A DNA stretch of 64,000 bases from Pseudomonas urmiensis (GCF_014268815.2 NZ_JABWRE020000001.1:5213001-5277000), one strand, 5' to 3'; counted from the stretch's first letter, positions 37,110 through 45,704 are shown. The notes: generated by a model from the letters alone, not told the origin. Program-made: numbers and translations.

Positions 37110-37297
37110 GCAGCCAATAACTTTCACTATACTCGAAACAATACCGTGCAATCGCTTGCAGGGCCCGTAGTTCGGCGGCTCAGGGGTGCATGGGGCTTGT
37201 GCGATGGATACTTTCTGCCGTACGGTAAGTCCAGCGGAGCGTCACTGAGTTACAGTGGCGTTCTTCGTTAGTTCTCGGGGAATAATGGCGGCAGCTT

Positions 37298-37948
37298 ATG
37301 TCGGCAATTGAAAGTCTATCTTGGCAGGTACCCTATCCGCCGTCGCTCGACTTCGGTCAGCAACTGACTCGCGAGCAACTGTTCAATTCGATGCAGTCGA
37401 CCATGGCGCGCCATCACGGTGGGCCGGTGTGGCTGTTTGCCTATGGCTCACTGATCTGGCGCCCGGAATGTCATTCGGTCGAACGCCAGCGGGCGCGGGT
37501 GCATGGCTATCATCGCGGGCTGTACCTGTGGTCGCATGAGCACCGCGGCACGCCGGAGTGCCCAGGGCTGGTGTTCGGGCTCGATCGCGGCGGCTCATGC
37601 AGTGGCTTTGCCTATCGCCTGGAGGAGAGCAACCTGGATGAGTCGCTCATGGCCTTGTGGCAGCGCGAGATGCCATACCCTGCGTATCGGCCGCATTGGC
37701 TGACTTGCCGCTTGAATGATGGCAGCAAGGTTCAGGCGCTAGGGTTCGTTCTGGAGCGGCATCTGCCGTGCTATGCCGGTGATCTGCCGGATGGCTTGCT
37801 CAGCCAGATTCTGGCCAGCGCCAAGGGGCGCTATGGCAGTACCCGAGATTACGTCGAGCAGACCCTCAATGCACTGCGCAGTCACCAGATGCCCGATCGC
37901 AATCTTGAGGCGCGGTTCAGGCGTTGCCATAACTTGCGTGAGGTCTGA
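37298..37948 (+). CDS. chaC: Glutathione-specific gamma-glutamylcyclotransferase (ChaC family)
   Basis: 216 aa. ChaC cleaves glutathione to 5-oxoproline and Cys-Gly in the cytoplasm. The hallmark substrate-binding loop WLFAYGSLIWRP lies at about residues 45-56, followed by RVHGYHRGLYLWSHEHRGTP and a PGLVFGLDRGGSCSG block. The likely catalytic Glu is in LWQREMPYPAYRP. No strong ribosome site is seen before the ATG. Stands alone, flanked by a REP pair downstream. Confidence 0.9.
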   Translation: MSAIESLSWQVPYPPSLDFGQQLTREQLFNSMQSTMARHHGGPVWLFAYGSLIWRPECHSVERQRARVHGYHRGLYLWSHEHRGTPECPGLVFGLDRGGSCSGFAYRLEESNLDESLMALWQREMPYPAYRPHWLTCRLNDGSKVQALGFVLERHLPCYAGDLPDGLLSQILASAKGRYGSTRDYVEQTLNALRSHQMPDRNLEARFRRCHNLREV

Positions 37949-37967
37949 AGTTTTTGTCGGCTGCCCC

Positions 37968-38123
37968 GGCCTCTTCGCGGGCAAGCCCGCTCCCACAGGG
38001 ACCGAGCTGTCATTGATGGCTGCGCTGTACCTCTGAGTGCGGTCACGGGCGCTCCCACAGATACCGCATCGACATCAAAGACACCGCTATCCCTGTGGGA
38101 GCGGGCTTGCCCGCGAAGAGGCC
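37968..38123. repeat. REP pair, perfect 34-bp inverted repeat with 88-bp spacer
   Basis: 37968-38001 (GGCCTCTTCGCGGGCAAGCC then CGCTCCCACAGGGA) and 38090-38123 are exact inverted copies. Full-length P. putida-type REPs in head-to-head arrangement, between convergent chaC and the quinone reductase gene. Confidence 0.9.
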
Positions 38124-38148
38124 AGAAGCGACATTTAGGGTCTAAATC

Positions 38149-39126
38149 CTACCTGGCCAGTACCACCAACTTACCCACAGCCTGGCGCTGAGCCAGTCGC
38201 TCGATTGCCGCCCCGGCCTCCGCCAGTGGATAAGTCTGCGACACCAGTGGCTTTACCTTGCCTTCGGCATGCCAGGCAAACAACTGACGGAAGTTGGCTG
38301 CATTATCCTCAGGCTGACGCTGGGCGAACGATCCCCAGAACACCCCGACCACCGAGGCACCCTTGAGCAGCGCCAGGTTCACCGGCAATTGCGGAATCGT
38401 CCCACTGGCAAAACCCACCACCAGCAACCTGCCATTCCAGGCCAGGCCGCGTACTGCCTGGTCAAACAACTCACCGCCAACCGGATCGTAGATAACATCC
38501 ACGCCCTTGCCGCCCGTCAGGCGCTTGATTTCATCCTTCAGGCTAGCCTTGCTGTAGTCGATCACCTCATCGGCGCCGGCAGCCTTGGCCACCTGCAGTT
38601 TCTCTTCGCTACTGGCGGCGGCGATCACCTTGGCGCCCATGGCCTTGCCAATCTCCACTGCGGCAAGCCCTACACCCCCCGAAGCACCAAGTACCAGCAA
38701 GGTCTCCCCTGGCTGCAGGTTGGCGCGTTGGCGCAGGGCGTGCATCGAGGTGCCGTAGGTCATGCCAAACGCCGCAGCAGTGGTGAAGTCCATGCTCGGC
38801 GGCACTGGCAGCACGTTATAGAACGGCACCGCCACCTGCTCGGCAAAGGCGCCCCAGCCGGTCAGAGCCATGACCCGGTCGCCGACCTTGAAGGCACCCG
38901 CTTTCGCGCCCACGGCGGCGACTACCCCCGCGGCCTCGCCACCTGGCGAGAATGGCAGTGGCGGCTGGAACTGGTATTTGCCTTCGATGATCAGGGTATC
39001 GGGGAAGTTGACCCCGGCGGCGTGCACGTCGAGCAGGATCTCGTTGATCTTGGGCGTAGGGCTGGCCGCCTCTTCCAGCACCAGATCGCGCGCCGGGCCA
39101 AGGGTTTTGCACAACACAGCTTTCAT
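38149..39126 (-). CDS. NADPH:quinone oxidoreductase-like MDR protein
   Basis: 325 aa from the ATG with AAAGGAAT upstream; 75 open codons before it are not used. Medium-chain dehydrogenase/reductase of the zinc-free quinone reductase group: GroES-like N-terminal half (HAAGVNFPDTLIIEGKYQF, PLPFSPGGEAAGVVAAVG) and a Rossmann half with LVLGASGGVGLAAVEIGKAM. The four structural-zinc cysteines are absent. Substrate not determinable; quinones or enoyl compounds are possible. Confidence 0.88.
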   Translation of the reverse strand: MKAVLCKTLGPARDLVLEEAASPTPKINEILLDVHAAGVNFPDTLIIEGKYQFQPPLPFSPGGEAAGVVAAVGAKAGAFKVGDRVMALTGWGAFAEQVAVPFYNVLPVPPSMDFTTAAAFGMTYGTSMHALRQRANLQPGETLLVLGASGGVGLAAVEIGKAMGAKVIAAASSEEKLQVAKAAGADEVIDYSKASLKDEIKRLTGGKGVDVIYDPVGGELFDQAVRGLAWNGRLLVVGFASGTIPQLPVNLALLKGASVVGVFWGSFAQRQPEDNAANFRQLFAWHAEGKVKPLVSQTYPLAEAGAAIERLAQRQAVGKLVVLAR

Positions 39127-39283
39127 CGGGGCTATTCCTTTGCGTGTGGTGGCCGATAAGTGTAAGAGGGCCAGTTGCCGGGTCAACGAGCATGGCCCGG
39201 CCTGATGGGCTGGCATAAGCCCGGGCTTGGGTTTGAACGAAGTGCTGGGTAAGCTGGCGCCAACTGTATTGAGGAGCGAATTC

Positions 39284-39688
39284 GTGAAAGCGTGGATCTT
39301 GATGGTACTGGCGCTGCTGCTGCCAGCGACGGCCATGGCCGAGGCAGCCAAGGAAGGGGAGCCGAAGGTTTCCTACATCAGCCTGAGCCCGCCCTTTGTC
39401 GGCAACTACGCGCTCGATGGTAGTCCCAAGTTGCGCGTGTACAAGGCTGACGTGGCCCTGCGAGTAACCGGTGACGCCGCCGCCACTGCGGTCAAGCACC
39501 ACGAGCCGCTGATCCGTAACCAGCTGGTGGCGCTGTTCACCCAGCAGGCTGTGGATAACATGAGCAACGTCGAGGCCAAGGAGAAGCTGCGTCAGGAAGC
39601 CCTGAAGCAGGTGCAGCAGGTGATGGAAGCCGAAGAAGGCAAGCCGATCGTCGAGGATCTGCTGTTCAATAACTTGATTGTGCAGTGA
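39284..39688 (+). CDS. FliL-like secreted protein outside a flagellar cluster
   Basis: 134 aa, GTG start with GAGGAG seven bases upstream. Signal peptide or anchor KAWILMVLALLLPATAMAEA, then a FliL-like domain: VSYISLSPPFVGNYALDG near the start, YKADVALRVTGDAAATAVKH, a HEPLIRNQLVALF helix, and EDLLFNNLIVQ at the end. In flagellar FliL this domain rings the stator. No flagellar genes are nearby, so this is a stand-alone paralogue with unknown partner. Confidence 0.75.
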   Translation: MKAWILMVLALLLPATAMAEAAKEGEPKVSYISLSPPFVGNYALDGSPKLRVYKADVALRVTGDAAATAVKHHEPLIRNQLVALFTQQAVDNMSNVEAKEKLRQEALKQVQQVMEAEEGKPIVEDLLFNNLIVQ

Positions 39689-39754
39689 TTTGATATCGAC
39701 CCAGCCTTCTCGCCGGCGAGCCTGCGAAAAAGCTGGGTCAGCCAGCGCGTCACT

Positions 39755-40207
39755 TCACCCAGCCAGGACCATGATCGCCGCCCACTGCTCTGGGGTAACC
39801 GGCATCACCGACAGTCGCGTGCCTTTGTGCACCAGCGGCAGCTCCTCAAGTGCAGTCTGTTGCTTGAGCAGGCCTAACCCCAGCACCTGCTTGAACGTCT
39901 GCACATGCGCTACATCTACCGCGCTCCATGGGTTTTTCTCGGCAGTCGCCTTGGCGTCGTGATAGGGGCTTTCAGGGTCGAGCGCAGTCGGGTCCGGGTA
40001 GGCCGCCGCAGTGATCTTGGCGATACCGGCGATGCCTGGTTGCGGGCAGCTGGAGTGGTAGAAGAAGAACGCGTCGCCTACGCTCATTTCCCTCAAGAAA
40101 TTGCGCGCCTGATAGTTGCGCACGCCGTCCCAGCGCGCCTCGCCCAGGCGGGCCAAGGCTTCGATGGAGAGCTCGTCGGGCTCGGATTTCATCAGCCAAT
40201 AGGCCAT
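39755..40207 (-). CDS. EVE domain protein (THYN1-like)
   Basis: 150 aa from the ATG with AGGAG upstream; the start MAYWLMKSEPDELSIEALAR is diagnostic of the bacterial EVE family. Further signatures: WDGVRNYQARNFLREMSVGD, FFYHSSCPQPGIAGIAKI and NPWSAVDVAHVQTF. EVE is a PUA/YTH-like fold that binds modified bases in DNA or RNA; the target of this stand-alone type is unknown. Close to the fau-zapA group but on its own transcript. Confidence 0.9.
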   Translation of the reverse strand: MAYWLMKSEPDELSIEALARLGEARWDGVRNYQARNFLREMSVGDAFFFYHSSCPQPGIAGIAKITAAAYPDPTALDPESPYHDAKATAEKNPWSAVDVAHVQTFKQVLGLGLLKQQTALEELPLVHKGTRLSVMPVTPEQWAAIMVLAG

Positions 40208-40382
40208 GGACGCTGCTCCTGACAAAGTTTGAAATAACCTGTTGCATGAAACCGACAGCCGGTTGGCGTCAACGTTTGCGTGTCGACGCACGTTGTCGGA
40301 AAATGCGCCGATTTTAAGCGACATGCTCCGCCAGCACCGAAAAAGCTAGCGAGCCAGAACAGTTTGCCTAGGGGGGCAATCG

Positions 40383-40532
40383 ATGAACAAACGCAAACCG
40401 GACCTGCTTTGGGTCTTGGCCTTCATTTTCGGCCTGGGGGTTGTCACCACCGGTTATGCGCAGAGTTTCTGGGAGCGCAAGATGGACATCGCCTACCAGA
40501 CGCCCGTAGAGTCTGCCCCGCAACAACGCTAA
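40383..40532 (+). CDS. Small single-pass membrane protein (49 aa)
   Basis: A short frame: a basic start (MNKRKPD), one hydrophobic segment LLWVLAFIFGLGVVTTGYAQ (residues 8-27), then SFWERKMDIAYQTPVESAPQ. The positive-inside pattern predicts an inner-membrane protein with its C-terminus in the periplasm. A G-rich stretch (GGGGGG) precedes the ATG. It fills the gap between the EVE gene and fau. No function recognised; the codon choice (third-position G/C) supports a real gene. Confidence 0.6.
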   Translation: MNKRKPDLLWVLAFIFGLGVVTTGYAQSFWERKMDIAYQTPVESAPQQR

Positions 40533-40551
40533 GCCTTGGCCTGGCGCGCCT

Positions 40552-41160
40552 TTAGTTGCGTGCCAGGTACCAGCCACGGTCCGAGACCGTTCCTTGCAGC
40601 GGCACATCCCAACTGGCCTGGGCCAGTCGCTCTACTTTCTGACACTCATGGGCCAGCCCCAGCAGTAGCGGTTTTTTCCAGGTCTTGCGACGTGCCTGGT
40701 AGGCCAGGCTGCGGTCATAGAAGCCACCGCCCATACCCAGTCGCCCCCCCACTTCATCGAAGCCCACCAACGGCAGCAGGATCAAGTCCAGCGCCCAGAT
40801 TGGCCGTTGCCGCTTGCGCTCGACTACAGGTTCCGGAATACGGAAGCGATTGGGCCGTAGTTTTTCCCCATGCTCGAAACGCTGAAACACCATGCGCGTC
40901 GCTGGCCAGGCATGCAGCACTGGCAAATAGGTGCGCTTGCCCCGGCGTTGGGCTTCGCGCAGCAGCAGGCGTGGGTCGATCTCGCCATCGTTGGGAAGGT
41001 ACAGGGCAATGTGCTTCGCCCGGCGAAACAGTGGGTGCTGCGCCAGTTGGCGGTACAGGCCGAGGGTCGCCTGGCGTTGCTGGGCCGGGGTAAGGGCGCG
41101 GCGGGCATGGCGCAGCAGGCGGCGTAGTTGAGGGCGGGTGAGCGGCGCGGTGTCGGTCAT
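40552..41160 (-). CDS. fau: 5-formyltetrahydrofolate cyclo-ligase
   Basis: 202 aa from the ATG giving MTDTAPLTRPQLRRLLRHAR. Converts 5-formyl-THF, an inhibitory side product, to 5,10-methenyl-THF using ATP. Conserved blocks: KHIALYLPNDGEIDPRLLL, and the ATP/Mg motif LPLVGFDEVGGRLGMGGGFY, with DRSLAY after it. It lies directly downstream of 6S RNA, the same order as ssrS-ygfA in E. coli, so the 6S precursor and fau mRNA likely share a transcript. The gcv operon in this window handles the same one-carbon pool. Confidence 0.95.
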   Translation of the reverse strand: MTDTAPLTRPQLRRLLRHARRALTPAQQRQATLGLYRQLAQHPLFRRAKHIALYLPNDGEIDPRLLLREAQRRGKRTYLPVLHAWPATRMVFQRFEHGEKLRPNRFRIPEPVVERKRQRPIWALDLILLPLVGFDEVGGRLGMGGGFYDRSLAYQARRKTWKKPLLLGLAHECQKVERLAQASWDVPLQGTVSDRGWYLARN

Positions 41161-41207
41161 GGCACGAGCGTTCCCAGAGGTGTCGGCCGCCGTGGCGGCC
41201 AAACCAA

Positions 41208-41231
41208 TTGCCCGCCGGAGGAGGCGGGCAA
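41208..41231 (-). terminator. Hairpin between 6S RNA and fau
   Basis: TTGCCCGCC / GGCGGGCAA, 9-bp perfect stem with a 6-base loop, just after the predicted 3' end of 6S RNA. No strong U-run follows, so read-through into fau is likely. Confidence 0.5.
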
Positions 41232-41239
41232 TGAAGCAT

Positions 41240-41420
41240 TCAGGCTCCCCGATAAGACCGCTATCGGTGTAGCCCTTGAACCCGAAAGTTCAAGGTGGAG
41301 ATTGCAGGGGGCGTTAAGGCTTTCCGTCGGGCGGACATGCACACCGGCCCCAGCGTGCAACCCCCGTGGTTGTGCGTATCGGCTCAGGGACATAACCGAC
41401 TGGCGCATCCCCCAGGGAGT
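41240..41420 (-). ncRNA. ssrS: 6S RNA
   Basis: On the minus strand the sequence carries 6S hallmarks in the right order: CCCTGAGCCGATA near the 5' side, GTCCGCCCGACGGAAAGCCT and TTAACG in the middle, CACCTTGAACTTTCGGGTTC and AAGGG on the 3' side. The ends pair (CTCCCTG with CGGGGAG). A -10 TATACT (41427-41432) sits 7 bases before the proposed 5' end, inside the zapA-fau gap. Length about 180 nt. The zapA-ssrS-fau order is conserved. It holds sigma70 RNA polymerase in stationary phase by mimicking an open promoter. Ends are estimates within about 10 bases. Confidence 0.93.
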
Positions 41421-41438
41421 GGCGCCAGTATACCAACC

Positions 41439-41756
41439 TCAGCCGTTTTTGGTACCCGTGTCGTCGGCCAATGCATTGTCGACCCGCTCCAGCAGGTCAC
41501 GCACCTGCTCACGGGTAGTGCCGCCGCTGACCACATCCGGGGTGTCCTGACGGTGCAGCATTTCGTGGGTGATGTTCAGCGCTGCCATGACCGCGATGCG
41601 ATCAGCGCCAATCACCTTGCCGCTGCTGCGGATCTCACGCATCTTGCCGTCCAGGTAGCGTGCCGCGCTGACCAGGTTGTTGCGCTCCTCGGGCGGACAG
41701 ATGATCGAGTATTCCTTGTCGAGGATCTGGACGGTGACGCTATTGCTTGAACTCAT
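41439..41756 (-). CDS. zapA: Cell division protein ZapA
   Basis: 105 aa. N-terminal beta-rich head (NSVTVQILDKEYSIICPPEE, RNNLVSAARYLDGKMREIRS), then VIGADRIAVMAALNITHEML and a C-terminal coiled coil. ZapA cross-links FtsZ protofilaments at the Z-ring. Its start overlaps the stop of the small upstream coiled-coil gene (ATGA). 6S RNA follows immediately. Confidence 0.95.
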   Translation of the reverse strand: MSSSNSVTVQILDKEYSIICPPEERNNLVSAARYLDGKMREIRSSGKVIGADRIAVMAALNITHEMLHRQDTPDVVSGGTTREQVRDLLERVDNALADDTGTKNG

Positions 41757-41962
41757 GAGTCTTGCTCCAGGGCCTTGAGCCGCAAGATCATCGATTCGAC
41801 CTTGCGCCTTGCGATCTCGTTCTTGTCGATGAGGTGGGCGCGCTCTTCGCGCCAGGATTTTTCCTGAGCTACTAGGAGTGCATTTTGCCGTTTAAGTTGC
41901 TCGACGCGCTCGATCAGCAACTCAAATCGGCTCATCAGCGCTTGCAGGTCGTTGTCTTGCAT
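41753..41962 (-). CDS. TIGR02449-type small coiled-coil protein (ZapB-like)
   Basis: 69 aa from the ATG (a GTG three codons upstream is possible). Nearly the whole chain is a coiled coil: ALMSRFELLIERVEQLKRQN, ALLVAQEKSWREERAHLIDK, NEIARRKVESMILRLKALEQ. The size and coiled-coil nature resemble ZapB, and it is translationally coupled to zapA, so a Z-ring role is likely. ZapB homology itself is not clear. Confidence 0.85.
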   Translation of the reverse strand: MQDNDLQALMSRFELLIERVEQLKRQNALLVAQEKSWREERAHLIDKNEIARRKVESMILRLKALEQDS

Positions 41963-42115
41963 GGGTTGCACTCGTTTCGCTCCATCGTTGACTGCCTGGC
42001 GATCATGCCTGTGCCAGGCCCTCGGCGGCCAGTGCCGATGGTCTTGGCGCGCCTGCCGGTGCTAGGATACAAGGTCTTCATTCTAGACATTGCGCCGTCT
42101 GGCGCCTAGCAGCCC

Positions 42116-42670
42116 ATGCCCAATACACAATCGCCCTACATCGCCTTCGCCATGTTGCTTTCGAGCAATGGCCACCCTGTCACCCCTGCCGAGCTGCATG
42201 GCCTGCTGATCGGCCGCAGCTGCGCCGGCGCCGGGTTCGATGCCGATGCCTGGCTGGCTGACGCAGCCCAGCTGCTCGAGACCGAGCCTGGTGACACAGT
42301 TCGCAACGCTTTGATCGGCCTGCAAGAGATGGTCAAGGCCGAGCTCACCGGCGAAGACGTCGCCATCGTCCTGCTGCTGCCGACCGACGACGCGGCGCTG
42401 GCCGACCGTGCCGCCGCGCTGGGCCAGTGGTGCCAGGGCTTCATCAGTGGTTTCGGCCTGAATGCCGGCGGCAAGGACCTGTCCACCGACGCCAAGGAAG
42501 TGCTGCAGGACCTGGTAGCCATTTCCCAAGTCCAGGAAGCGCTGGAAGAGTCCGAGGACGGCGAAAGCGACTACATGGAGGTCATGGAGTACCTGCGCGT
42601 CGCCCCGTTGCTGCTGTTCACGGAATTGAACACCCCAGCAGCACCTGCGCCAAAGCCATCGCTGCATTGA
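42116..42670 (+). CDS. ygfB: UPF0149 family protein YgfB
   Basis: 184 aa. Start [20 protein letters not shown], then [16 protein letters not shown], and the conserved [20 protein letters not shown] region. An all-helical YgfB/YecA-like protein. In P. aeruginosa YgfB has been reported to affect ampDh3 expression and beta-lactam resistance. First gene of the ygfB-pepP-ubiH-(DUF4442)-ubiI operon, divergent from zapA. No good promoter hexamers found by eye. Confidence 0.92.
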   Translation: MPNTQSPYIAFAMLLSSNGHPVTPAELHGLLIGRSCAGAGFDADAWLADAAQLLETEPGDTVRNALIGLQEMVKAELTGEDVAIVLLLPTDDAALADRAAALGQWCQGFISGFGLNAGGKDLSTDAKEVLQDLVAISQVQEALEESEDGESDYMEVMEYLRVAPLLLFTELNTPAAPAPKPSLH

Positions 42671-42691
42671 TCTGAACGGGGTCGTTTGCCC

Positions 42692-44026
42692 ATGAGCCAC
42701 ATACCCAAGGCGGAGTATGCCCGTCGGCGCAAGGCGCTGATGGCGCAGATGGTCCCCAACAGCATCGCCATCCTGCCAGCCGCTGCGGTTGCCATTCGCA
42801 ACCGCGACGTCGAGCACGTGTACCGCCAGGACAGCGACTTCCAGTACCTCAGCGGCTTCCCGGAGCCAGAGGCGGTGATCGCGCTGATTCCTGGCCGCGA
42901 GCATGGCGAGTACGTGCTGTTTTGCCGTGAGCGCAACCCTGAGCGCGAGCTGTGGGATGGCCTGCGCGCCGGCCAGGAAGGCGCGGTGCGCGACTTTGGC
43001 GCCGACGATGCCTTCCCGATCACCGATATCGACGAGATCCTGCCGGGTCTGATCGAAGGGCGCGATCGGGTCTACACCGCCATGGGCAGCAACCCCGAGT
43101 TCGATCGCCGGCTGATGGACTGGATCAACGTCATACGCTCCAAGGCGCGTCTCGGTGCCCAGCCGCCGAACGAATTCGTTGCCCTGGATCACCTGCTGCA
43201 CGACATGCGCCTGTATAAATCGGCGGCAGAGGTGAAGGTGATGCGCGCTGCTGCGGACATTTCCGCCCGCGCCCATGTGCGGGCCATGCAGTCCTGTCGC
43301 GCCGGGCTCTACGAATACAGCCTGGAAGCCGAGCTGGACTACGAGTTCCGCAAGGGCGGGGCGAAGATGCCGGCCTACGGCTCGATCGTCGCCGCCGGGC
43401 GCAACGGCTGCATCCTGCACTACCAGCAGAACGACGCCTTGCTCAAGGACGGCGATCTGGTGTTGATCGACGCCGGTTGCGAGATCGACTGCTACGCCAG
43501 CGACATTACCCGCACCTTCCCGGTCAGCGGGCGGTTTACGCCAGAGCAGAAGGCGATCTACGAACTGGTGCTCAAGGCTCAGGCGGCAGCGTTTGCCGAG
43601 ATCGCCCCTGGCAAGCACTGGAACCACGCCCATGAAGCGACCGTGCGGGTGATCACCGAAGGGTTGGTCGAGCTGGGGCTGCTCAAAGGCGAAGTGCAGG
43701 CGCTGATCGACGCCGAGGCGCATCGCGCCTTCTACATGCACCGCGCCGGGCACTGGCTGGGTATGGATGTGCATGACGTTGGCGAATACAAGGTTGGTGG
43801 TCAGTGGCGAGTGCTCGAACCGGGCATGGCGCTGACCGTCGAGCCGGGCATCTACATTGCCGCCGACAACCAGGATGTGCCGAAGAAATGGCGTGGCATC
43901 GGGATCAGGATCGAGGACGACGTGGTCGTGACCAAGCAAGGCTGTGAAATTCTTACCTCGGGCGTGCCACGTACTGTCGCCGAGATCGAGGCGCTGATGG
44001 CTGACGCACGCAGGGACGTGGCATGA
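42692..44026 (+). CDS. pepP: Xaa-Pro aminopeptidase (aminopeptidase P)
   Basis: 444 aa from the ATG giving MSHIPKAEYARRRKALMAQM; a TTG two codons upstream is less likely. Cleaves N-terminal residues before proline. The N-terminal half is the AMP_N domain; the C-terminal pita-bread domain shows the metal ligands in VLIDAGCEIDCYASDITRTF (two Asp), GHWLGMDVHDVG (His), LTVEPGIYI (Glu) and IRIEDDVVVT (Glu). Stop overlaps the ubiH start (ATGA). Confidence 0.96.
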   Translation: MSHIPKAEYARRRKALMAQMVPNSIAILPAAAVAIRNRDVEHVYRQDSDFQYLSGFPEPEAVIALIPGREHGEYVLFCRERNPERELWDGLRAGQEGAVRDFGADDAFPITDIDEILPGLIEGRDRVYTAMGSNPEFDRRLMDWINVIRSKARLGAQPPNEFVALDHLLHDMRLYKSAAEVKVMRAAADISARAHVRAMQSCRAGLYEYSLEAELDYEFRKGGAKMPAYGSIVAAGRNGCILHYQQNDALLKDGDLVLIDAGCEIDCYASDITRTFPVSGRFTPEQKAIYELVLKAQAAAFAEIAPGKHWNHAHEATVRVITEGLVELGLLKGEVQALIDAEAHRAFYMHRAGHWLGMDVHDVGEYKVGGQWRVLEPGMALTVEPGIYIAADNQDVPKKWRGIGIRIEDDVVVTKQGCEILTSGVPRTVAEIEALMADARRDVA

Positions 44027-45222
44027 CCCGGGTCAACCTGGCGATCATTGGCGGCGGCCTGGTCGGTGCCAGCCTGGCCCTGGCCTTGCAGGCCGGCGCC
44101 AAGGCGCGGGGCTGGAAGATCCTGTTGATCGAGCCGTTCGCTCCGGGCGACAGCTTCCAGCCGAGCTACGATGCGCGCTCCTCAGCGCTGTCGTTCGGCA
44201 CTCGGCAAATCTACGAGCAACTTGGCGTGTGGCAAACCCTCAGCCCGCGCGCCGAGCCGATCCGCCAGATCCACGTGTCCGACCGGGGCCGCTTCGGCGC
44301 GACCCGTCTGGATGCCAGCGAAGAAGGCGTGCCAGCGCTGGGTTACGTGGTGGAAAATGCCTGGCTTGGCCAGTGCCTGTGGCAAAGCCTGGACCGCGAC
44401 GTGGTCAGCTGGCGCTGCCCGGCCGAGGTCAAGGCCATGCAGCCGATCGAGGGCGGCTATCGCTTGCAGCTCGATGACGACACCAGCCTTGAGTGCGACC
44501 TGGCGGTGCTGGCCGATGGTGGTCGTTCCGGCTTGCGTGAGCAACTGGGCATCCATGTGCGGCGCCGACCCTACGACCAGAGCGCGCTGATCGCCAATAT
44601 CAGCCCCGGCGAGGCCCATGCTGGCCAGGCCTTCGAGCGCTTCACAGAGCAAGGCCCGATGGCGTTGCTGCCGTTACCTGAGAACCGCTGCGCGCTGGTC
44701 TGGACCCGCCAGGGAATGGATGCCAAGCGCCTTGCCGAAATCGACGAGCGCAGCTTCCTGCGTGAGTTGCAGGACGTGTTCGGCTATCGCCTGGGTGCGC
44801 TGCGCCAGGTTGGCGTGCGACACCTCTACCCGCTGGCGCTGGTCGAGGCCGAGGAGCAGGTGCGCCCCCATCTGGTCGTGCTGGGCAATGCCGCGCACAG
44901 CCTGCACCCGATTGCCGGGCAGGGCTTCAACCTGTCCCTGCGCGATGTGCAGACCCTTGCCGAAGGCCTGTTGGCCGGCCCTGCGCAGCCGGGCGATCTG
45001 GCGACCTTGCAGGTCTATCACCAGCGTCAGCGCCTGGACCAGGCGCTGACCATCGGCTTTTCCGACCAGGTCACCCGCGTATTTGGCAGCGGTCAGCCAT
45101 TGCTGGCGGCCGGGCGCAACCTCGGCCTGTTGGGCCTCGACTTGCTGCCTCCGGCCAAACGCTGGTTCGCCCGCCAGGCCATGGGCCTGGGCACTCGGCC
45201 TGACCTGCGGGGTCGCGCATGA
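44023..45222 (+). CDS. ubiH: 2-octaprenyl-6-methoxyphenol hydroxylase UbiH
   Basis: 399 aa. FAD-dependent aromatic hydroxylase of ubiquinone synthesis. Rossmann motif AIIGGGLVGASLALAL at the N-terminus, DG motif VLADGGRSGLR near 165, and the FAD GD-type motif VLGNAAHSLHPIAGQGFNLS near 290. Overlaps pepP upstream and the DUF4442 gene downstream by four bases each, so expression is tightly coupled. Which ring position it hydroxylates is inferred from gene order (pepP-ubiH). Confidence 0.93.
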   Translation: MTRVNLAIIGGGLVGASLALALQAGAKARGWKILLIEPFAPGDSFQPSYDARSSALSFGTRQIYEQLGVWQTLSPRAEPIRQIHVSDRGRFGATRLDASEEGVPALGYVVENAWLGQCLWQSLDRDVVSWRCPAEVKAMQPIEGGYRLQLDDDTSLECDLAVLADGGRSGLREQLGIHVRRRPYDQSALIANISPGEAHAGQAFERFTEQGPMALLPLPENRCALVWTRQGMDAKRLAEIDERSFLRELQDVFGYRLGALRQVGVRHLYPLALVEAEEQVRPHLVVLGNAAHSLHPIAGQGFNLSLRDVQTLAEGLLAGPAQPGDLATLQVYHQRQRLDQALTIGFSDQVTRVFGSGQPLLAAGRNLGLLGLDLLPPAKRWFARQAMGLGTRPDLRGRA

Positions 45223-45701
45223 GCGATCCACGCAAGCTCGCGCGCAAGGCCCGGATGCTGCGCTGGCTGCTCAACTTCTACCCGCCTTACCTGGGCGCCG
45301 GTATCCGTGTGCAGCACATCAGCCCGGACATGAGCAGCGTCAAGGTGTGCATGAAGCTCACCCGTTGGAACCGCAACTATGTCGGCACCCAGTTCGGCGG
45401 CAGCCTGTACTCGATGGTCGACCCGTTCTACATGCTGCTGTTGATCGAGCGCCTGGGCCGCGAATATATCGTCTGGGATAAAGCCGCCAGCATCGATTTC
45501 ATCTCCCCTGGCAAAGGCCCGGTGTACGCCGAGTTCCATGTCGACGACGCGATGCTCGACGACATCCGCCAGCAGACCGCCAGCGGCAAGAAGTACCTGC
45601 CCCGTCTGCAGGTCGATATCCGCGATGGTGCCGGTGAGCTGGTGGCGCGGGTCGATAAAACCCTTTATGTACGGCTCAAGCCGCAAGCGAGGCAGGCGTA
45701 A
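45219..45701 (+). CDS. DUF4442/hotdog-fold thioesterase-like protein
   Basis: 160 aa. Hotdog-fold protein of the DUF4442 group: FYPPYLGAGIRVQHISPDMS, NYVGTQFGGSLYSMVDPFYM (central helix) and AASIDFISPGKGPVYAEFHV. Such proteins may act on acyl-CoA or acyl-ACP thioesters; the catalytic residue is not obvious. It sits between two flavin hydroxylases of ubiquinone synthesis, its ATG overlapping the ubiH stop and its stop 3 bp before the ubiI ATG, which suggests a link to quinone assembly or lipid supply. That link is inference. Confidence 0.75.
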   Translation: MSDPRKLARKARMLRWLLNFYPPYLGAGIRVQHISPDMSSVKVCMKLTRWNRNYVGTQFGGSLYSMVDPFYMLLLIERLGREYIVWDKAASIDFISPGKGPVYAEFHVDDAMLDDIRQQTASGKKYLPRLQVDIRDGAGELVARVDKTLYVRLKPQARQA

Positions 45702-45704
45702 AGC

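Noticed and set aside
42083..43939. 618-codon minus-strand frame opposite ygfB and pepP
   Set aside because: Antisense shadow of clearly recognised genes.
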